Origin: Craterostigma plantagineum | Taxonomy: Eukaryota; Streptophyta; Magnoliopsida; Lamiales; Linderniaceae | DNA: 64,000 bases | NCBI GenBank assembly: GCA_027422505.1 | Contig: JAPQWV010000766.1 | Location: 174,001-238,000 of the forward strand | Reading direction: 5' to 3' | Shown here: positions 20,976-34,100 of the stretch, one piece after another | Layout of the letters: each line of letters opens with the position of its first letter | Numbering within the stretch: the first letter of the stretch is position 1 | Notes under the pieces: generated by a model | The model's input: only the letters and a program-made list of their open reading frames with translations | The model's database searches: none | What the model was told of the DNA's origin: nothing | Translations under genes and position numbers: made by a program

Positions 20976-22483
20976 CTTTGGGGATGGCGTGGCCGTACAT
21001 TGTCTTAGGCTAAGAATGCACGGGCCACGCATATGGGGCATTTGCTTGGTGGAGTGCCCCGGCCTGCGTTGCATGCGGCGCGCGGGCAGAATCGAGCAGC
21101 GTGTGCGAGGCGCGCTGACTCAACCTCGGCGGACGAGGTGTAAAGTGCGCGAGTGGATCGCGCATAAATGGGCATTTGCTTGGTGGAATGCCCTGTCTGG
21201 CCAGGGTCCGGCCAGAGCCTTGCGAGGCACAAAGGCCCGCATCGCATGCGGCGCGCGGGCAGGACCGAGCAGCGTGTGCGAGGCGCGCTGACTCAACCTC
21301 GGTGGGCGAGGTATGCGTGCGCGAGTGAGTCGCGCACATGGGGGCATTTGCTTGGTGGAATGTCCCGCCTGGCCATCGGCTTAAGGCGAACGGGCGCGCA
21401 CATGGGGGCATTTGCGGTGGAATGTCCCGCCTAGCCATCGGCTGAGGCGAACGGGCGCGCACATGTGGGCATCTGCTTGGTGGGATGCCCGGGCATTTGC
21501 TTGGTGGAATGCCCTGTCTGGCCAGGGGCTGGCCAGATCTTGCGAAGAACATGGCCCGCGTCGCATGCGGCGCGCGGGCAGGCCAGAGCAGAGCAAGGCG
21601 TGCTGACTCGGCCTCGGAGGGCGAAGTATGCGGTGCGCGAGGGGATGCGCGCGGCATTCGGCAACAGCGCGCGCGCAGGACGGGAACTGCGCACGGCTCT
21701 CAGGCACAAGTTGGCATGATGTGCGCGCAAGGAGCGCGACACTTGGGCAGGGCGCGCACGACATTGAGGCATGGCGTGCGCGAATCGGGGCGGAATATGT
21801 GCGACACTGATGTGCGTTGCGCGCGGGCCTCGGCGGAACGCGCGCGGCATAGGCCATAGTGTGCGGACATTGGCGCTGGCTTGGTGCAGCGCCTAATCCA
21901 TGCGGGCGATCTTCTTGGCCAAGTCCCAACGTGGCTCGGCCGGCTTGGCGCGGCAAGCAGTTGTGGCGGTTTCAGAGCGGTTTTGGCCTGGTGAGAAGTT
22001 ACCAGGGCAGTTAAGCCTGGGCTGGCAAGCAGTTCCAGGTGGCCTGGCAAGAAAACTACCCTGAGCTGGCGAGCAAGAAAACTGCCTGCGCGGCTAGGCA
22101 GTTACTGTCCGCAAGGAAACCTCCCCGGAGCGGTTTCGGTCCATTTGAACTCATCCAACTGTTGGCTTGATTGTATCTTTAAGTAGATTACGTTGCCTTG
22201 TATTTTAGGCATCCGGAAAGTGCTGTAAGTGTGTTCTTTGTGAGTCCTTGTATCTTTTTGTGGTGAAAAGAAAAAGGTTGGGCGTTGCCCGTAAATCTTG
22301 TTTGCTTTGTTCGTTCAAACTAAGTAAACAACACAAACACGCTAGCACAAAAACACGCGAGTTCTGTGGGAAAGGATTCGAGTGAACGGATCAACGGAAG
22401 GGCTGACTAACTTGCGAGGAGTTAGGCCGCACGAACCTCGGAACACTTAGAAAAATTCTAAGTCACTTGGGAGGGGCGTGACA
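20962..22483 (+). repeat. 3' LTR of the gag-only element
   Basis: Same length as the 5' LTR with two substitutions. It is followed by CATAG, the target duplication. Confidence 0.95.
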
Positions 22484-22488
22484 CATAG

Positions 22489-22947
22489 CATCCCTAGAAA
22501 GCACTACGAATAAAATAAATTATCTTTTAATTATTTATGTTTGTCCACTTTCAACTTTATTTAAATCATTTTGTGTTACGTCGCAAAGCTATTCGCCAGT
22601 CATAACATCAGGACGCTTGCGGTCGAAAGTAGTTGAGGTTTACGTGATATTTTATTCACGATATTACTCATATAATTTATAACTTAAAGCTCAATATTTG
22701 AATCGAACTGAAAAAATTAATTTTCATAAAATTATATTAAGCTCAATATTTTCATATAAAAAATATTTGTTAATAACACGAGTCCTTTTAAATATATTTA
22801 TTTATTTTTTATTTCTCATATGGCTAATTAATAATTAAAATAATTTTTAATATATTAAACTCATTTTTTTTGGATATCTCGTTCCTAAATGCTTATCTGA
22901 GTTAAAACAAAAATCTCATTTTGAATTTGCATTTGAGGTTGGAAAAT
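22489..22947. other. AT-rich spacer, nothing recognised
   Basis: Only AT-rich non-coding sequence between two retrotransposons is seen. Confidence 0.4.
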
Positions 22948-23162
22948 TGACAAATTCAGAAGTTGAATTATGAAAAACCTTGTGTTAATTACATTCATAC
23001 AATGTGCGATATATAGACTACAAAGCAATTAATACTACTTCCTAATTTCTAGCCCTACAAGCTAATTAATGAAATGTATATATATATATATATCCCTAAT
23101 TACCATCCTCTAATTATGATACATGATAATATCGAATATCTGTATATATAATAATACTAACA
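22948..23162 (-). repeat. 3' LTR of the minus-strand Copia element
   Basis: In plus orientation it runs from TGACAAATTC to ATACTAACA. It is followed by CCCCCTCAAGTTGG, the complement of the polypurine tract. Confidence 0.88.
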
Positions 23163-23167
23163 CCCCC

Positions 23168-26100
23168 TCAAGTTGGAGCATGCGGATTACGATTGCCCAA
23201 CTTGCGAAGAAAGGAGAGAAACTGGTGCCGCCCAAGAGCTTTTGTAAGGATGTCGGCTAGCTGATCATGAGTAGAAACATGACGGGGGGCAATATTACGT
23301 TGAACAAAAGCATCCCGAAGAAAATGACAATCCACCTCAATATGCTTCGTGCGCTCGTGGAACACGGGATTGGCAGCAATATGTAAGGCTGCTTGGCTGT
23401 CACAGTACAAATACATAGGTTGAGAATGAGACACGCCAAGACTGTGCAAGAGACCTCTCAACCATTTCAATTCACAAGTAGTGGTTGCCATAGCTCGATA
23501 TTCAGCCTCGACGGAAGACCGAGCAACCATATGTTGTTTCTCCGTACGCCACGAAATAGGAGACTGTCCAAGCTGAACGAACCAACCCGTAAGAGAGCGA
23601 CGTGTGATGGGACAAGTTGCCCAATCAGAGTCTCACCACCCAGTCAACTACAAGTCAGAATCAGCACAAAGAAAAATGCCTTGACCGGGATTTCCTTTCA
23701 AGAACCGAACCACACATAAAGCAGCATCCCAATGTTCTTGCAACGGACGCTGCATAAACTGAGCATGTATATGAACAGAATATGAATGTTCAGGTCTAGT
23801 GACCGGCAAATAGATCAATCGGCCGATGAGGCATCTATAGCGCTCAGGATCGACTATTGTGGTTCCTTGAACTAGCGAAAGACGATGATTCTGCTCCATG
23901 GGGAAACCAACAGGTTTTGCCCCAACGCAAATATCAAGAAATATTCCCGAAGAGTTCCGTGAAACTTCAATGTCCAAGAAGTACTTAAGAACACCAAGGT
24001 CTTTCATGTAATAACAACTACTCAAATAATTCTTGAAAGTCGTAATAGTAGCACTATCATTACCAAAAACAATTAGATCATCAAAACAAACCAACACGTT
24101 CAACTGAACATGATCTCGATGAAGAGTGAATAAGGAATAATCAGAGTAGAATTGCTGAAACCCATACCTCTTTAAAGAACCAGCAAGTTTAGCAAACAAA
24201 CATCGAGGAGCCTGTTTCAACCCATAAAGAGATTGCCAAGACGACATACCTTGCTAGAATCATTGATTCGAAAACTAGGAGGTATCTTCATATAAACCTC
24301 ATTGGCAAGGTCGCCATGTAAAAGTGCATTATGCACATAATCTGATGTAGTTCCCAATTCTTCGCAGCAGTAACGACTAAAGAAGTGCGAACAGTCACCA
24401 TTTTGGCGACTGGAGCAAAAGTCTCATTATAATCAAGACCCTCCACCTGGTTGTTACCTAAGACAATAAGTCGAGCTTTAAATCGTTCAATGGATCCGTC
24501 AGAGTTATATTTCACCTTATATATCCATTTACAGCTAATAGCACGCTTTCCAGGCGGAAGAGAAGTAACAACCCATGTGTGATTCTTCTCTAAGGCATCG
24601 ATCTCGTTTCGCATAGCAATACACCATCGTTTATCAGAAACAACCTCCTTAAACATACGAGGCTCCACTATAGTCCAAAGCTGCTAAAAATGCTTGATGG
24701 GTCGAAGAAAAAGAGTCACAATTAACATAATGTGCTATAGGGTAAGGCGTACCTGATGAAGGCGATGGAGTAGATGAAGTATTAGAAGGGGCAAGGGGAC
24801 AGATAGCACGAAAACATAATCATGAAGTTGAGTAGACGAATGCTTAACACGAAGACCACGACCAACGATTCAACTGTCTCAGTAATATTTCCCCCCATGT
24901 CAGCCGTAGGCTCAGAACTGGGGACAAGAGTAGGATGCGCTGCACTCGGGTTATCATCGTCACTATCCTCAGATGCGAAAAATGGCTGATCATGATCCTT
25001 AGAAAACACACTCTCTGGCGAAGAAGAATTCAACTAAGCATACGGAAACTCAGTTTCACAAAACACCACATCTCGACGAACATTGAAAGTACCCAGTTCT
25101 AAATCATACACGCACCAACCTTTTTTTCCAAAAGGATAACTCACAAACAAGCACGTGCACGACTCGCAAATTTGTCACCATTACGATTTTGATTGTGAAC
25201 ATAGCACAAACAACCAAATACACGCAAATGAGCAAATGAAGGGGGTTTAGCATACAATATTTCGAAAGGGGTCTTGCCTTTCAAAATGGGAGTGGGTGTC
25301 CGATTAATTAAATGTCCACCCGTCAGCACACAATGTCCCCAAAATTCAACAGGTAAATTGGCATAAAATCGCAAGGCTCGAGCCACGTTAAGAATATGTT
25401 GGTGCTTGCACTCTATCCGACCGTTTTGTTGAGGTGTACCAGCATTAGAGGTTTCATGAATGATTCCAAGTTGACGAAAGTAAGACTCATGCACAAAAAT
25501 TCGGAACTGTTATCTGTGCGAATAATCTTAACCAACTTGTCTAATTGGCGATTCACCATAGAAAAAAAATTGCACAAAACTGTTGAAACCTCATTCTTAT
25601 CTTTCAACAAATAAATCCAAGTAGCACGAGAATAATCATCAACAATCGTCAAAAAATATCTGGCGCCAAATGAGCGATAACACGATAAGGTGCCCATAAA
25701 TCGCAGTTCACCAGATCAAATTTGAATGACTTTGAGTTTTACTAACGGGAAAGCTAACACGAGACTGTTTAGCACGAAAGCAGACGTCACATGCTATATT
25801 AGATATATCTCTAGTCTCAACAAAAGACAACTTCTCAAGAACCTTGACCCATACGCCGATGCCACAATGCAAAAGAAACTTCTCTTTCAGTATGAACTGT
25901 CGCAAACGAGACTGTCCCCCTGAAGAAGTAGAGGCCCCCTATCTGCTCACCCGATCCAATCACCATCCTCGAAGTGCGGTCCTGAATAACACACGATGTA
26001 TTAGTGAAGTGAGCAACGAGACCAAACTGATCAAGCAAATTATACAAGGAAATCAAACTGCATTTTAAATCTGGAACAAAGAGAACATTATATAACGTGA

Positions 26101-27380
26101 CTTTCGGACTAAGGTGCACCATCCCGGCCTTGGACGCAAAAGTCAAAGTACCATTAGGAAGTTGCACCTGTCGTGGTGTAATATCCCGAATATCGAAGTA
26201 ATATTCCAAGCAACCTGTCATACGATAAGAGGCACCACAATCAAACATCCACTCATCAGAAGAACGCTTCCCCGTCAACTTCTCTTGGGTTCCTGTTTTA
26301 AGGGTATTAAGTAATGTGATAACACTATTATACTAATTATTGGCTAAACCAGTGATCGCTTGACTCGACTCATATTCTCCAGCAGATGAATTCGATTCAA
26401 TGTGGGCCATATGAGCACGTGCAGGCTGCTTTGTAGAACCACGTCTAGAACCACGTCCACCACCACCTCTGCTCGCAGTGCGTCCACCACCACATGTCTT
26501 CTCAGCCCACCAATCTAGATACCCTTGAATTTCAAAACAAGTAGATTCATCATGTTCGCCTCGCTTACAATGAGTGCAAGTGATGTTCTTATCCCTCCAT
26601 TCACCACGACTCCGAGATTTACCCGAGCCACTAGCGTTTGTCTGAACGGCAAAACTCACAACATCGCCACCATGAATCTCTTGTCGATGACCAGACGTGC
26701 GCATGCGTTCTTCTTGAATTAATTGGGAATAAACGCGGACAAGGGAAGGCAAAGGTTCTGAGACAGAATATTTGATCTTATTGAGCCATAAAGATCAGAA
26801 TCTAAGCCCAAAAGAAATTGGTGAACCTTTTTACTCCTCTCGACAGTAATACGTCCGGCGCATACACCAATGAGGGGAAGGCGGTCAGCATCTCTGACGT
26901 CCTCCCATAATTTTTGCAGTTTGCCATAATATGCCATAATTGACAAGCCTTTCTATTTGCAATTGGCTAGATCGGCCTTCAGTTGCTGAATACGGGAACT
27001 GGTGACAATTGAGAACGCTCACGAAGATGATTCCACAGATCCGCGCTCGAATTCCTTGTGAGGGATGGACGAACGAATGGAAGCGTCGATGGCGTTCATA
27101 ATCCAAGAGACGAGGAGTGACTGGATCGTCAACCAATCATCCAAATGTTTTGCCTTCTTCGGTTGTGGCGAGATCCATCAACAAAGCCAAATTTCTTATG
27201 AGCCCGGAGCGCGATTCGAACAGCCCTAGACCATTCATCGTAGTTCGTCCCTCCTTTCAGCATTTAGGTAATTAAGATACCCAGATTGTCAAAAGCCGTG
27301 ATATCATACGGCGAAATCGTTTTGTGAGGAACAATTTCATCATCGCTAGAACTAGAACTATTACCATTTGAGATACTCAT
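23168..27380 (-). pseudogene. Copia gag-pol polyprotein, many breaks
   Basis: The reading starts at 27380 (MSISNGNSSSSSDDE) and is soon interrupted. Recognisable parts in order are a zinc knuckle (CTHCKRGEHDESTC, about 26578-26537) and a protease region near 26250 with DCGA in place of the usual DSGA. Next come integrase pieces (FLTIVDDYSRATWIYLL at about 25655, IRTDNSSEF, PQQNGRIECKHQ). Reverse transcriptase pieces follow (WIYKVKYNSDGSIERFKARL at about 24530, LYGLKQAPR at about 24230, LVCFDDLIV where a YVDD-type motif is expected). RNase H ends the protein (SSVEAEYRAMA, HERTKHIEVDCHF, ADILTKAL; 23530-23168). Frameshifts and stops separate nearly every segment and two catalytic motifs have changed, so it is dead. 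Confidence 0.9.
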
Positions 27381-27393
27381 ATCTCTAATACCA

Positions 27394-27616
27394 TGACAAA
27401 TTCAGAAGTTGAATTATGAAGAACCTTGTGTTAATTCATACAATGTGCGATATATATACTAAAAAGCAACTAATACTGCCTAATTTCTAGCCTTATAATC
27501 AAGCTAATTAATGAAATGAATATATATATATATATATATAATATATCCCTAATTACCATCCTCTAATTATGATACATGATAATATCGAATATCTACTATA
27601 TATAATAATACTAACA
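27394..27616 (-). repeat. 5' LTR of the minus-strand Copia element
   Basis: It matches 22948-23162 apart from substitutions and a longer AT microsatellite (around 27520-27545). The adjoining TGGTATTAGAG on the minus strand marks it as the 5' copy. Confidence 0.88.
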
Positions 27617-27727
27617 AAAACTTTACTTTTTTTAGTTTTTTGGTCTGGATTCGAGAGATGCTCCAAGAGCGATAACAAGTACTGATTTTCTTATAGGTAT
27701 AGCTAAGAAAATTATAAACTATCACAT

Positions 27728-28917
27728 TGTCACACCTTTGAGGTGCCACGTAAGCCAAACTTGATCATTGCCAAACGGATGCAATGATGTGCGGGTCCAA
27801 GGTGCACTAGTTGGCGGGCTTCAACACTTGGACATTTTGACCCAAGACGCATGATCGGAATCCGGCGAGGTAACAGTGGCCTCAATCGGAGCCGGCGAGC
27901 GACACGGTGGCCGGCCAGGCAGGTGGCCTGGCCGGGCTGCACACTCACATTGGGCGCGAGGTGCAAGCGCAGAAGCGAGCCACCTGAACGTTGAGGTTTA
28001 GGACGGCAATGATGGACGGTGGTCCATCGCCGGTTGTTGGCGGCGGCGACAGCGCTGCTGCGGTGACGATGGCTGAGCTGGGACGGCAAGGCTGGACTTG
28101 GTCCATGTGAGGTGGGCCAGGCTGGTGTGCGACGTCCCCCGCGCGCGCTCACAGGGTAGAGCGTAGCGGACGCGGGTGCGCGCGGGGATGCGAGCCATGG
28201 GCGCGGGCGATGCGAACGGCAGCACGTGGAGTCCGTGGGCTGCGAAGAAGCTTTCAAGAAGGGTTGGACTTGGCTCAAAGGTTTGAGATCTTTAAGGGAT
28301 TCGGATTTGAATGTTTACTATATTTAGAAGATATGGGAGATCTTTGGGGGATCTCTTACCAAGTCAAGAGGAAGCTTGAGGTTTATAAATAGGGCTTCAT
28401 TCGAGCTGCTCAGAACATCCGAGAGGATCGAGAGATCAAGAAAAATCGAGAGTCCTGAGAGAGCCACTTTCGAGAGCACACCAAGTCACAACATCGAGTC
28501 TTTGGCGCAAAGGTTCGAAGGGGTTGCGTTGAGGCATTCACGAGCGAGTGAGGCGAGTGATTAAGATCCCAAGGGACACTTAGGATAACCGTGTTTAGCT
28601 TAGGCTAGGTAGCTTCGATTGGTTTGAGGCGAGGCGGAGACTTGCTCGGTGCCGCACGGTTTTGAGTTTTCCTATTTGAACGTTTTGTTCGTTGAGGAAT
28701 AAAACGGGGCTAAGTCGAGGAGCAAACCTCGGCGAGCCCCCTTAAATTTATGTTGTCTTGTTCGATTTCTGCTTTACAAGGCAGGGCGACGCCTTTGGAG
28801 GCTTATCGTGACCAAGGCGATACACGCGTGGGTTGGGATCGATTGGAAACGAGCCGGTTGTGAAGGTGCGACGCGAAGATAATTTCGAGAAAATGTTTAA
28901 GTACCGGATTTGCAACA
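27728..28917 (+). mobile_element. Solo LTR (1190 bp)
   Basis: It runs from TGTCACACC to TTGCAACA and is flanked by a perfect 5-bp duplication CACAT (27723-27727 and 28918-28922). A TATA box (TATAAATAG, 28384-28392) marks the likely promoter. There is no interior or second LTR, so an older element was probably reduced by recombination between its LTRs. The TGTCAC start suggests Ty3/Gypsy. Open frames inside show no known domain. Confidence 0.85.
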
Positions 28918-28922
28918 CACAT

Positions 28923-29239
28923 CGCCTACATAAAAGATATTGTATTTGATATATATTTCATGTTATGCTTGACATAACGCTATTTGGAGATTAGATTTCT
29001 TAGAAACATACCGAATTGTCAAGCACTACTACACTTCACACCACATCAAACTATTACACAAGGATCAATCTCCACCTGAGTATCAACTCACACACCTTTC
29101 TCGTCTCATGTATATATATGTAGATATAATATATATATAGTTATTTCACAACACAAAAATAATAAGAAAAGGCTGAAGAACAATATTTCTGAAAAAAGAA
29201 GTAACCAACGCCAACATCGGATAAAAACTAGAGCAAGTT
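28923..29239. other. AT-rich spacer, nothing recognised
   Basis: Non-coding sequence with short TATATA runs; no gene or bounded repeat is seen. Confidence 0.4.
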
Positions 29240-29560
29240 TGATGCGGGCATGGCCCCGATCAACAGTATTTGGTCCGGGAAAAATGGTGATGGGTGAAAC
29301 GGACTAGGCCTTGTGTTTTGGGTGTCTTTTAGAATCTGTATTTTAGTGCTGAGAAAGAAAGGAAATGAAAGAGACGCAGATTTAACGTGGTTCGGACAGG
29401 TGTCCTACGTCCACGGGCCGCCGAAAATAGTGTTCACTAGTCACAGTCGGGAAATACACACTCAAGCTCACCTCGCTCGTTACAGTATGTTCATGGCGGA
29501 AAAGAGAATGAAAAAGATGAATACAGGAAATTTTCTAAGTGGTGCCTCGTATTGAGTTCG
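29240..29560 (-). repeat. LTR fragment, minus strand
   Basis: Read on the minus strand it contains CCCGTGGACGTAGGACACC followed by CCGAACCACGTTAAATC, a sequence typical of the R-U5 part of plant Copia LTRs, and it ends GCCCGCATCA. It abuts the truncated LTR starting at 29561 and probably replaced the missing part of that LTR. Confidence 0.5.
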
Positions 29561-31042
29561 AATGAAGTATGCTCTTATCTGATTTGCGTGCTAAACATGG
29601 TAAATATATTGATCTAATACTATGAGTTGTATATGGAAGACGTTGGGATATGATGCTATCTTGTGTGCTATAATTGGAAAGTTAATCTGGATTGATTTAA
29701 CACTAGAAACAGATTGCAGGGAATCACTTATGGAAAGTCCTGACATGGTAAATATATGCGAAGTGATTGAATATGCATGAGAACGAAATTGAGTCTTTAT
29801 GTGGAATATATTCATGCTTAACTAAGCTCTTATATGGAAAATAATCATGCTTTAAAGTGCTTATGACCGTTGTGATCATTTATTAAAGCATGATTTTTAT
29901 GGCATGATAGGTCTCGAAAACTACATGGAAACTATGCTTGATTATTAAATGATATGATTTTCCATGTGAAGTGCTATTTTGAAAAGGTTTATATATGAGC
30001 CACTGTTTTAAAACGCGGTGGATTGCGCGCTTCGAGGTGCGTTATTACGTCTTTTTACATGAAAACGCTCCAAAGCGTAATAAAAAAAAGCGAAACCTTT
30101 TTATTGCTTTTTTCTTTTTATTTTTTTATTTGTTTGATGTGATATGATAGCAATTTTCGAGACAAAGAAAAGCAATAGGTGGCTAGTCGAGGCATATAAA
30201 ACGCTCCAAGCCACTGTTTCTTTTTGTTTTTTTCTTATTTTGTTTTAGATTTTATTACATATTCCCATTAAATTAGAAATCGGATTTACTTTAAGTGTGT
30301 TATCTATAATATAAAATAATCACATCTAATTTATTTATTGTTTCATGACGATCAAAATGACATATATATCTTGTATATTTTGATATTTAAATCATTTTTA
30401 ATTTGTAAATGAGAAAATACCACTATATAAATAGTATATGTAAAGATATGTGTGGTTAAGTTATAAATATATAATATAAATTGTGAAGTATGAGAACATA
30501 AATAGTATAGATGTTTTTTTTTATTGAAATTAGCTTGTTCGAAATACTCATGCAGTACGCTACGCTATTTACGCTACGCGCTGTTGGAACAAAAACGCGA
30601 CGCAGTGCGCAACGCGGTTTTTAAAATATTGATATGAGCTAGACTTCATAATTTTGAGACACCAAGAATTTGCGAATATAAGCCTAGATATTTGAGCAGA
30701 AAGATACAGAGCGATTCCTGAGCCTTCCATTTGCGATAGCTTTCTGCCTAGCTGAGCTTTAACTTGCAATTCCATCACTGAGCGAGTGATTCATCCGGTT
30801 ATTCCAACCTCCAATACCATATATTCTGTCTTCGGACGTGTTGTCTTCGGACGTGAGCAATACTAAGGAGGCAAGGTCGACGTTTACGCACACGTGAAGA
30901 GAAGGACGAGTTCCGGGGGCCCTTCGGTAGCGAGCTGTGTCTGTCGGGATCAGGGGATTCCGAGGAACGAAACTCAGCGTGTGGTAACCTAGTAGTGGCT
31001 AGTGTTCGACTTGTTCTCCCCATAGGCATATTTATATCTTCA
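29561..31042 (+). repeat. 5' LTR remnant of the Maximus-type element
   Basis: It aligns to 38804-39963 of the 3' LTR. Compared with that copy it lacks the outer 577 bp and a block matching about 39632-39945 that contains the TATA sequence. A hAT element (30001-30631) interrupts it. It ends ATATCTTCA next to the primer site. Confidence 0.9.
30001..30631. mobile_element. Non-autonomous hAT element inside the 5' LTR (631 bp)
   Basis: It is flanked by a perfect 8-bp duplication ATATGAGC (29993-30000 and 30632-30639). The partner LTR shows the empty site with one copy of ATATGAGC near 39247-39254. The ends are imperfect inverted repeats (CACTGTTTTAAAACGCGG against CAATATTTTAAAAACCGCG). No transposase is encoded. 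Confidence 0.92.
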
Positions 31043-31101
31043 TTTGGTATCAGAGCGGGTTACTCAAATGACGGGCCTAACAAGCCTGAGTTAAAGATCT
31101 A

Positions 31102-34100
31102 ATGTCTTCTTCGAGTTTTGATGTTTTTGCAGAGGGACAATCCCATTCCAGGCCACCACTCTTCTGTGGAACCAACTACGCCATATGGAAAAACCGGATG
31201 AAGGAATTATTGCTTGCTACTGACTATGATCGTGGGATATCATCACGACTGGACCTTATACTCCTAAGAAGGTGGATGGAACTCCAAAGAAAGGTTCTGA
31301 CTACGATGCAACAGACAAGTGAGGGATCTCCTTGAATGCCAAAGCAAAGAACATGATCGCCTGCGCGCTTACAAGAGAAGAATACAATTGTGAAAGCTCA
31401 AGTGAATCTGCCAAAGATATGTGGGAGATGACTCAAGTCACAAAAAAGAGCCACGTACAAAAAAGAATAGCCCTTCTAACTCACCAATACGAGCTGTTCA
31501 AAATGGAGGACAACGAGACCATGAGCCACGTGTACGCGAGATTCATGAATATCATCAATCAAATGTTCTCGTTGGGAAAGAAAATACCGGATGGTGAGAA
31601 GGTTCAGAAAAATATTGAGATCTCTTCCAAGAGAATGGAATAGCAAAGTAACTGCCATTTACGAAGCGAAGGACTTGGACGAGCTCTCCGTCTCAGAACT
31701 GATCGGATCCCTAACCACCTACGAAATGACTCAGATCTCGATCAAAGAAAAACCACCAGTTCGAAACCAACCAAATTTGCCTTCAACGCCGAACAAGACA
31801 ACAACTCTGATGGCGAAGAGGAAACTGAGGAAGACTTGCTGGAGCAGATCGCCATACTGACCAGGAGGTTTGAAAAATCTCGGCTGAGAAGGAAGTTCAA
31901 AGGAAACTCCAAGTTCCAGCCTAGGAACAAGGGAATGACCTTATCCGGGAACAAGCCAGGCCACTTCGCATCAAACTGCCCAACAGAAATTGGTGACAAA
32001 AGGATAAAGAAACAAAAAGCCATGGTCACCAACTGGGAAGAGGCCGGAAGTGAAGAAGAGAAAGATCTCGCCTACATGGCCGGTGATGATGATCAGGTAT
32101 CGAATTCATCCACTATTAAGAAAATACTATTTCTGAATGAATTATATGCTATGCAAGATAAATCTCATGATAACGCTTCCTCAGTCCCTGAAGTAGATGA
32201 AAAGGAAGAAATGTTTGAAATAATTCAAAATGCAGAAAGAAGGATTAAGTCGCTCAACTCACAAGTGAAGAGTCTGATTAGGCAACGAGATGACGTAGTT
32301 AGAGAGAAGCATCAAACCGATTTAGAAAATGAACGTCTGAGAGCCGAGTTAGAAACTCTTAAGGAAGAGAAAGTCTTGCGTAATTGCGAAAATCTTAGAA
32401 AGCAAGAAAATATATCTAGAGACATGTATGTTCTTAAGGATTTCTTAGAAGAAAAATCTCGTACTAATGATAGACTTCTTGTAGGACAACAAAATATTAA
32501 CACGATACTTAGTCTCCCTAGACATGTTGGAAAAACAGGGATAGGATATTCCACGACACTTAAGCATACTGCACCTTCACAAGATATTAGAAAGCCTAAA
32601 TGCTTTACATGCGGCCGTCACGATCATTATGCTAACCACTGTTTTTTAAAGAGAGCTGATAAATCTAGATATATCTAGAGGCCAAAGCAGGTTCTGAAGA
32701 ATCAAAGTTCTAACACTGGTCCGCCGATGTTTCTGAGATCACAATCTGTGACAGATTATATATCACGTGTTAACAGGAGTTACTTTGCCACTAATATTTT
32801 AGGACGCAATCGAAGTTGGGCACCTCAGAAAAGAACTGATTCATGCAGGTATAAAGAAGCAAATCCAGCAAGAAAAACAAGTGGTACCTCGACAGTGGGT
32901 GTTCCCACCATATGATAGGTCAATAAGTTTGTGTCGGCGAAAGCGTATGACGGAGGATATGTCTCCTATGCCAACAACACAAAAGCTAAGATTATTGGAG
33001 TTGGAACCTTTGGTAACACTTTACATACTACTATAGATGACGTATGGTTGGTTAAGAATCTAGAACATAACCTCATAGCATTAGCCAATTATGCGATAAG
33101 GGTCATACGGTTACTTTTGAAAATGATAAGTGTGTAGTTAGAAATGATGATAAGGTATTATTCAGTGCATCTAGGGATAGAAATATCTATTGCATAACTC
33201 TTGATGATATCACTGACCAGAATGTCAAGTGTTTAGCAGTTACACAGGATAACACCTGGTTATGGCACAGACACCTAGGACATGCCAATATGGAATTACT
33301 GTCTCATATTACAAGTAATGCACAAGTACGAGGTGTTCCTGACATAAAGTTCGTCAAGGACAAAACATGCAAGGCGTGCCAAATGGGCAAGCAGACCAAA
33401 ACATCGTTCAAGGCAAAAAATGTGATATCCACATCCAGACCTCTGGAATTACTACATCTCGACCTTTTTGGCTGTTCAAACGATGTCTCTGCGAGGTAAA
33501 AGATATGCCTTTGTCAGTGTTGATGATTATTCCAGGTATACTTGGGTGATATTCCTTGCACATAAGAATGAGGCACTAGATAACTTTGCATCACTAGTAA
33601 AGAGACTAGAAAATGAAAAAGAAATGAATCTGTGTAGGATACGTAATGATAACGGACTTGAATTTGACAGTAAGTCATTTGCATCATTCTGTGATCAGTA
33701 AGGATATAGTCATAACTTCTCTGCCCCTATACCTCCCCAACAGAATGGCGTAGTTGAACGTAAAAATAGGGTATTACAGGAAATGGCTAGATCTATGTTA
33801 CATGAGTATGATATTCCTAAACAGTTCTGGGCGGAAGTTGTCAGTACAGCTTGTTATGTGTCTAACCGTGTTTTCCTTAGGCCGATATTAAAGAAGACTT
33901 CTTATGAAATCTGGCATGGTAGAACTCCAAATATAGGTTACTTTCGTGTGTTTGGATGTAAATGCTTTATCTTGAACGATAGAGATAAGAGAGGAAAATT
34001 TGACTCTAAGGTTAATGAAGGGATATTCCTTGGTTATAGTCTTCACTCTAAGGCATATCGTGTTTATAATAAGAGGAAGCTGACTGTTCAGGAATCCATA

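Larger units (their letters stand above)
18285..22483 (+). mobile_element. Gag-only non-autonomous LTR retrotransposon (TR-GAG type)
   Basis: Two 1522-bp LTRs (18285-19806 and 20962-22483) differ at only two positions that I could find (18363 C against 21040 A; 19099 A against 21776 G). The element is flanked by a perfect 5-bp duplication CATAG (18280-18284 and 22484-22488). It has a canonical initiator-methionine primer site and a polypurine tract. The 1155-bp interior holds only a gag gene, without protease, reverse transcriptase or integrase. This is the layout called TR-GAG, which must borrow pol in trans. Confidence 0.95.
22948..27616 (-). mobile_element. Decayed Ty1/Copia element, Ale/Retrofit-like
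   Basis: Short LTRs at 22948-23162 (3' LTR, 215 bp) and 27394-27616 (5' LTR, 223 bp) share TG...CA ends but differ by several substitutions and indels. Next to the 5' LTR lies a primer site (minus strand TGGTATTAGAGAT). Next to the 3' LTR is a polypurine tract (minus strand ACTTGAGGGGG). The flanks AAAAT and AAAAC are a near match for a 5-bp duplication. The domain order on the minus strand is gag, protease, integrase, reverse transcriptase, RNase H, the Copia order. Length and short LTRs fit the Ale lineage. Confidence 0.9.
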
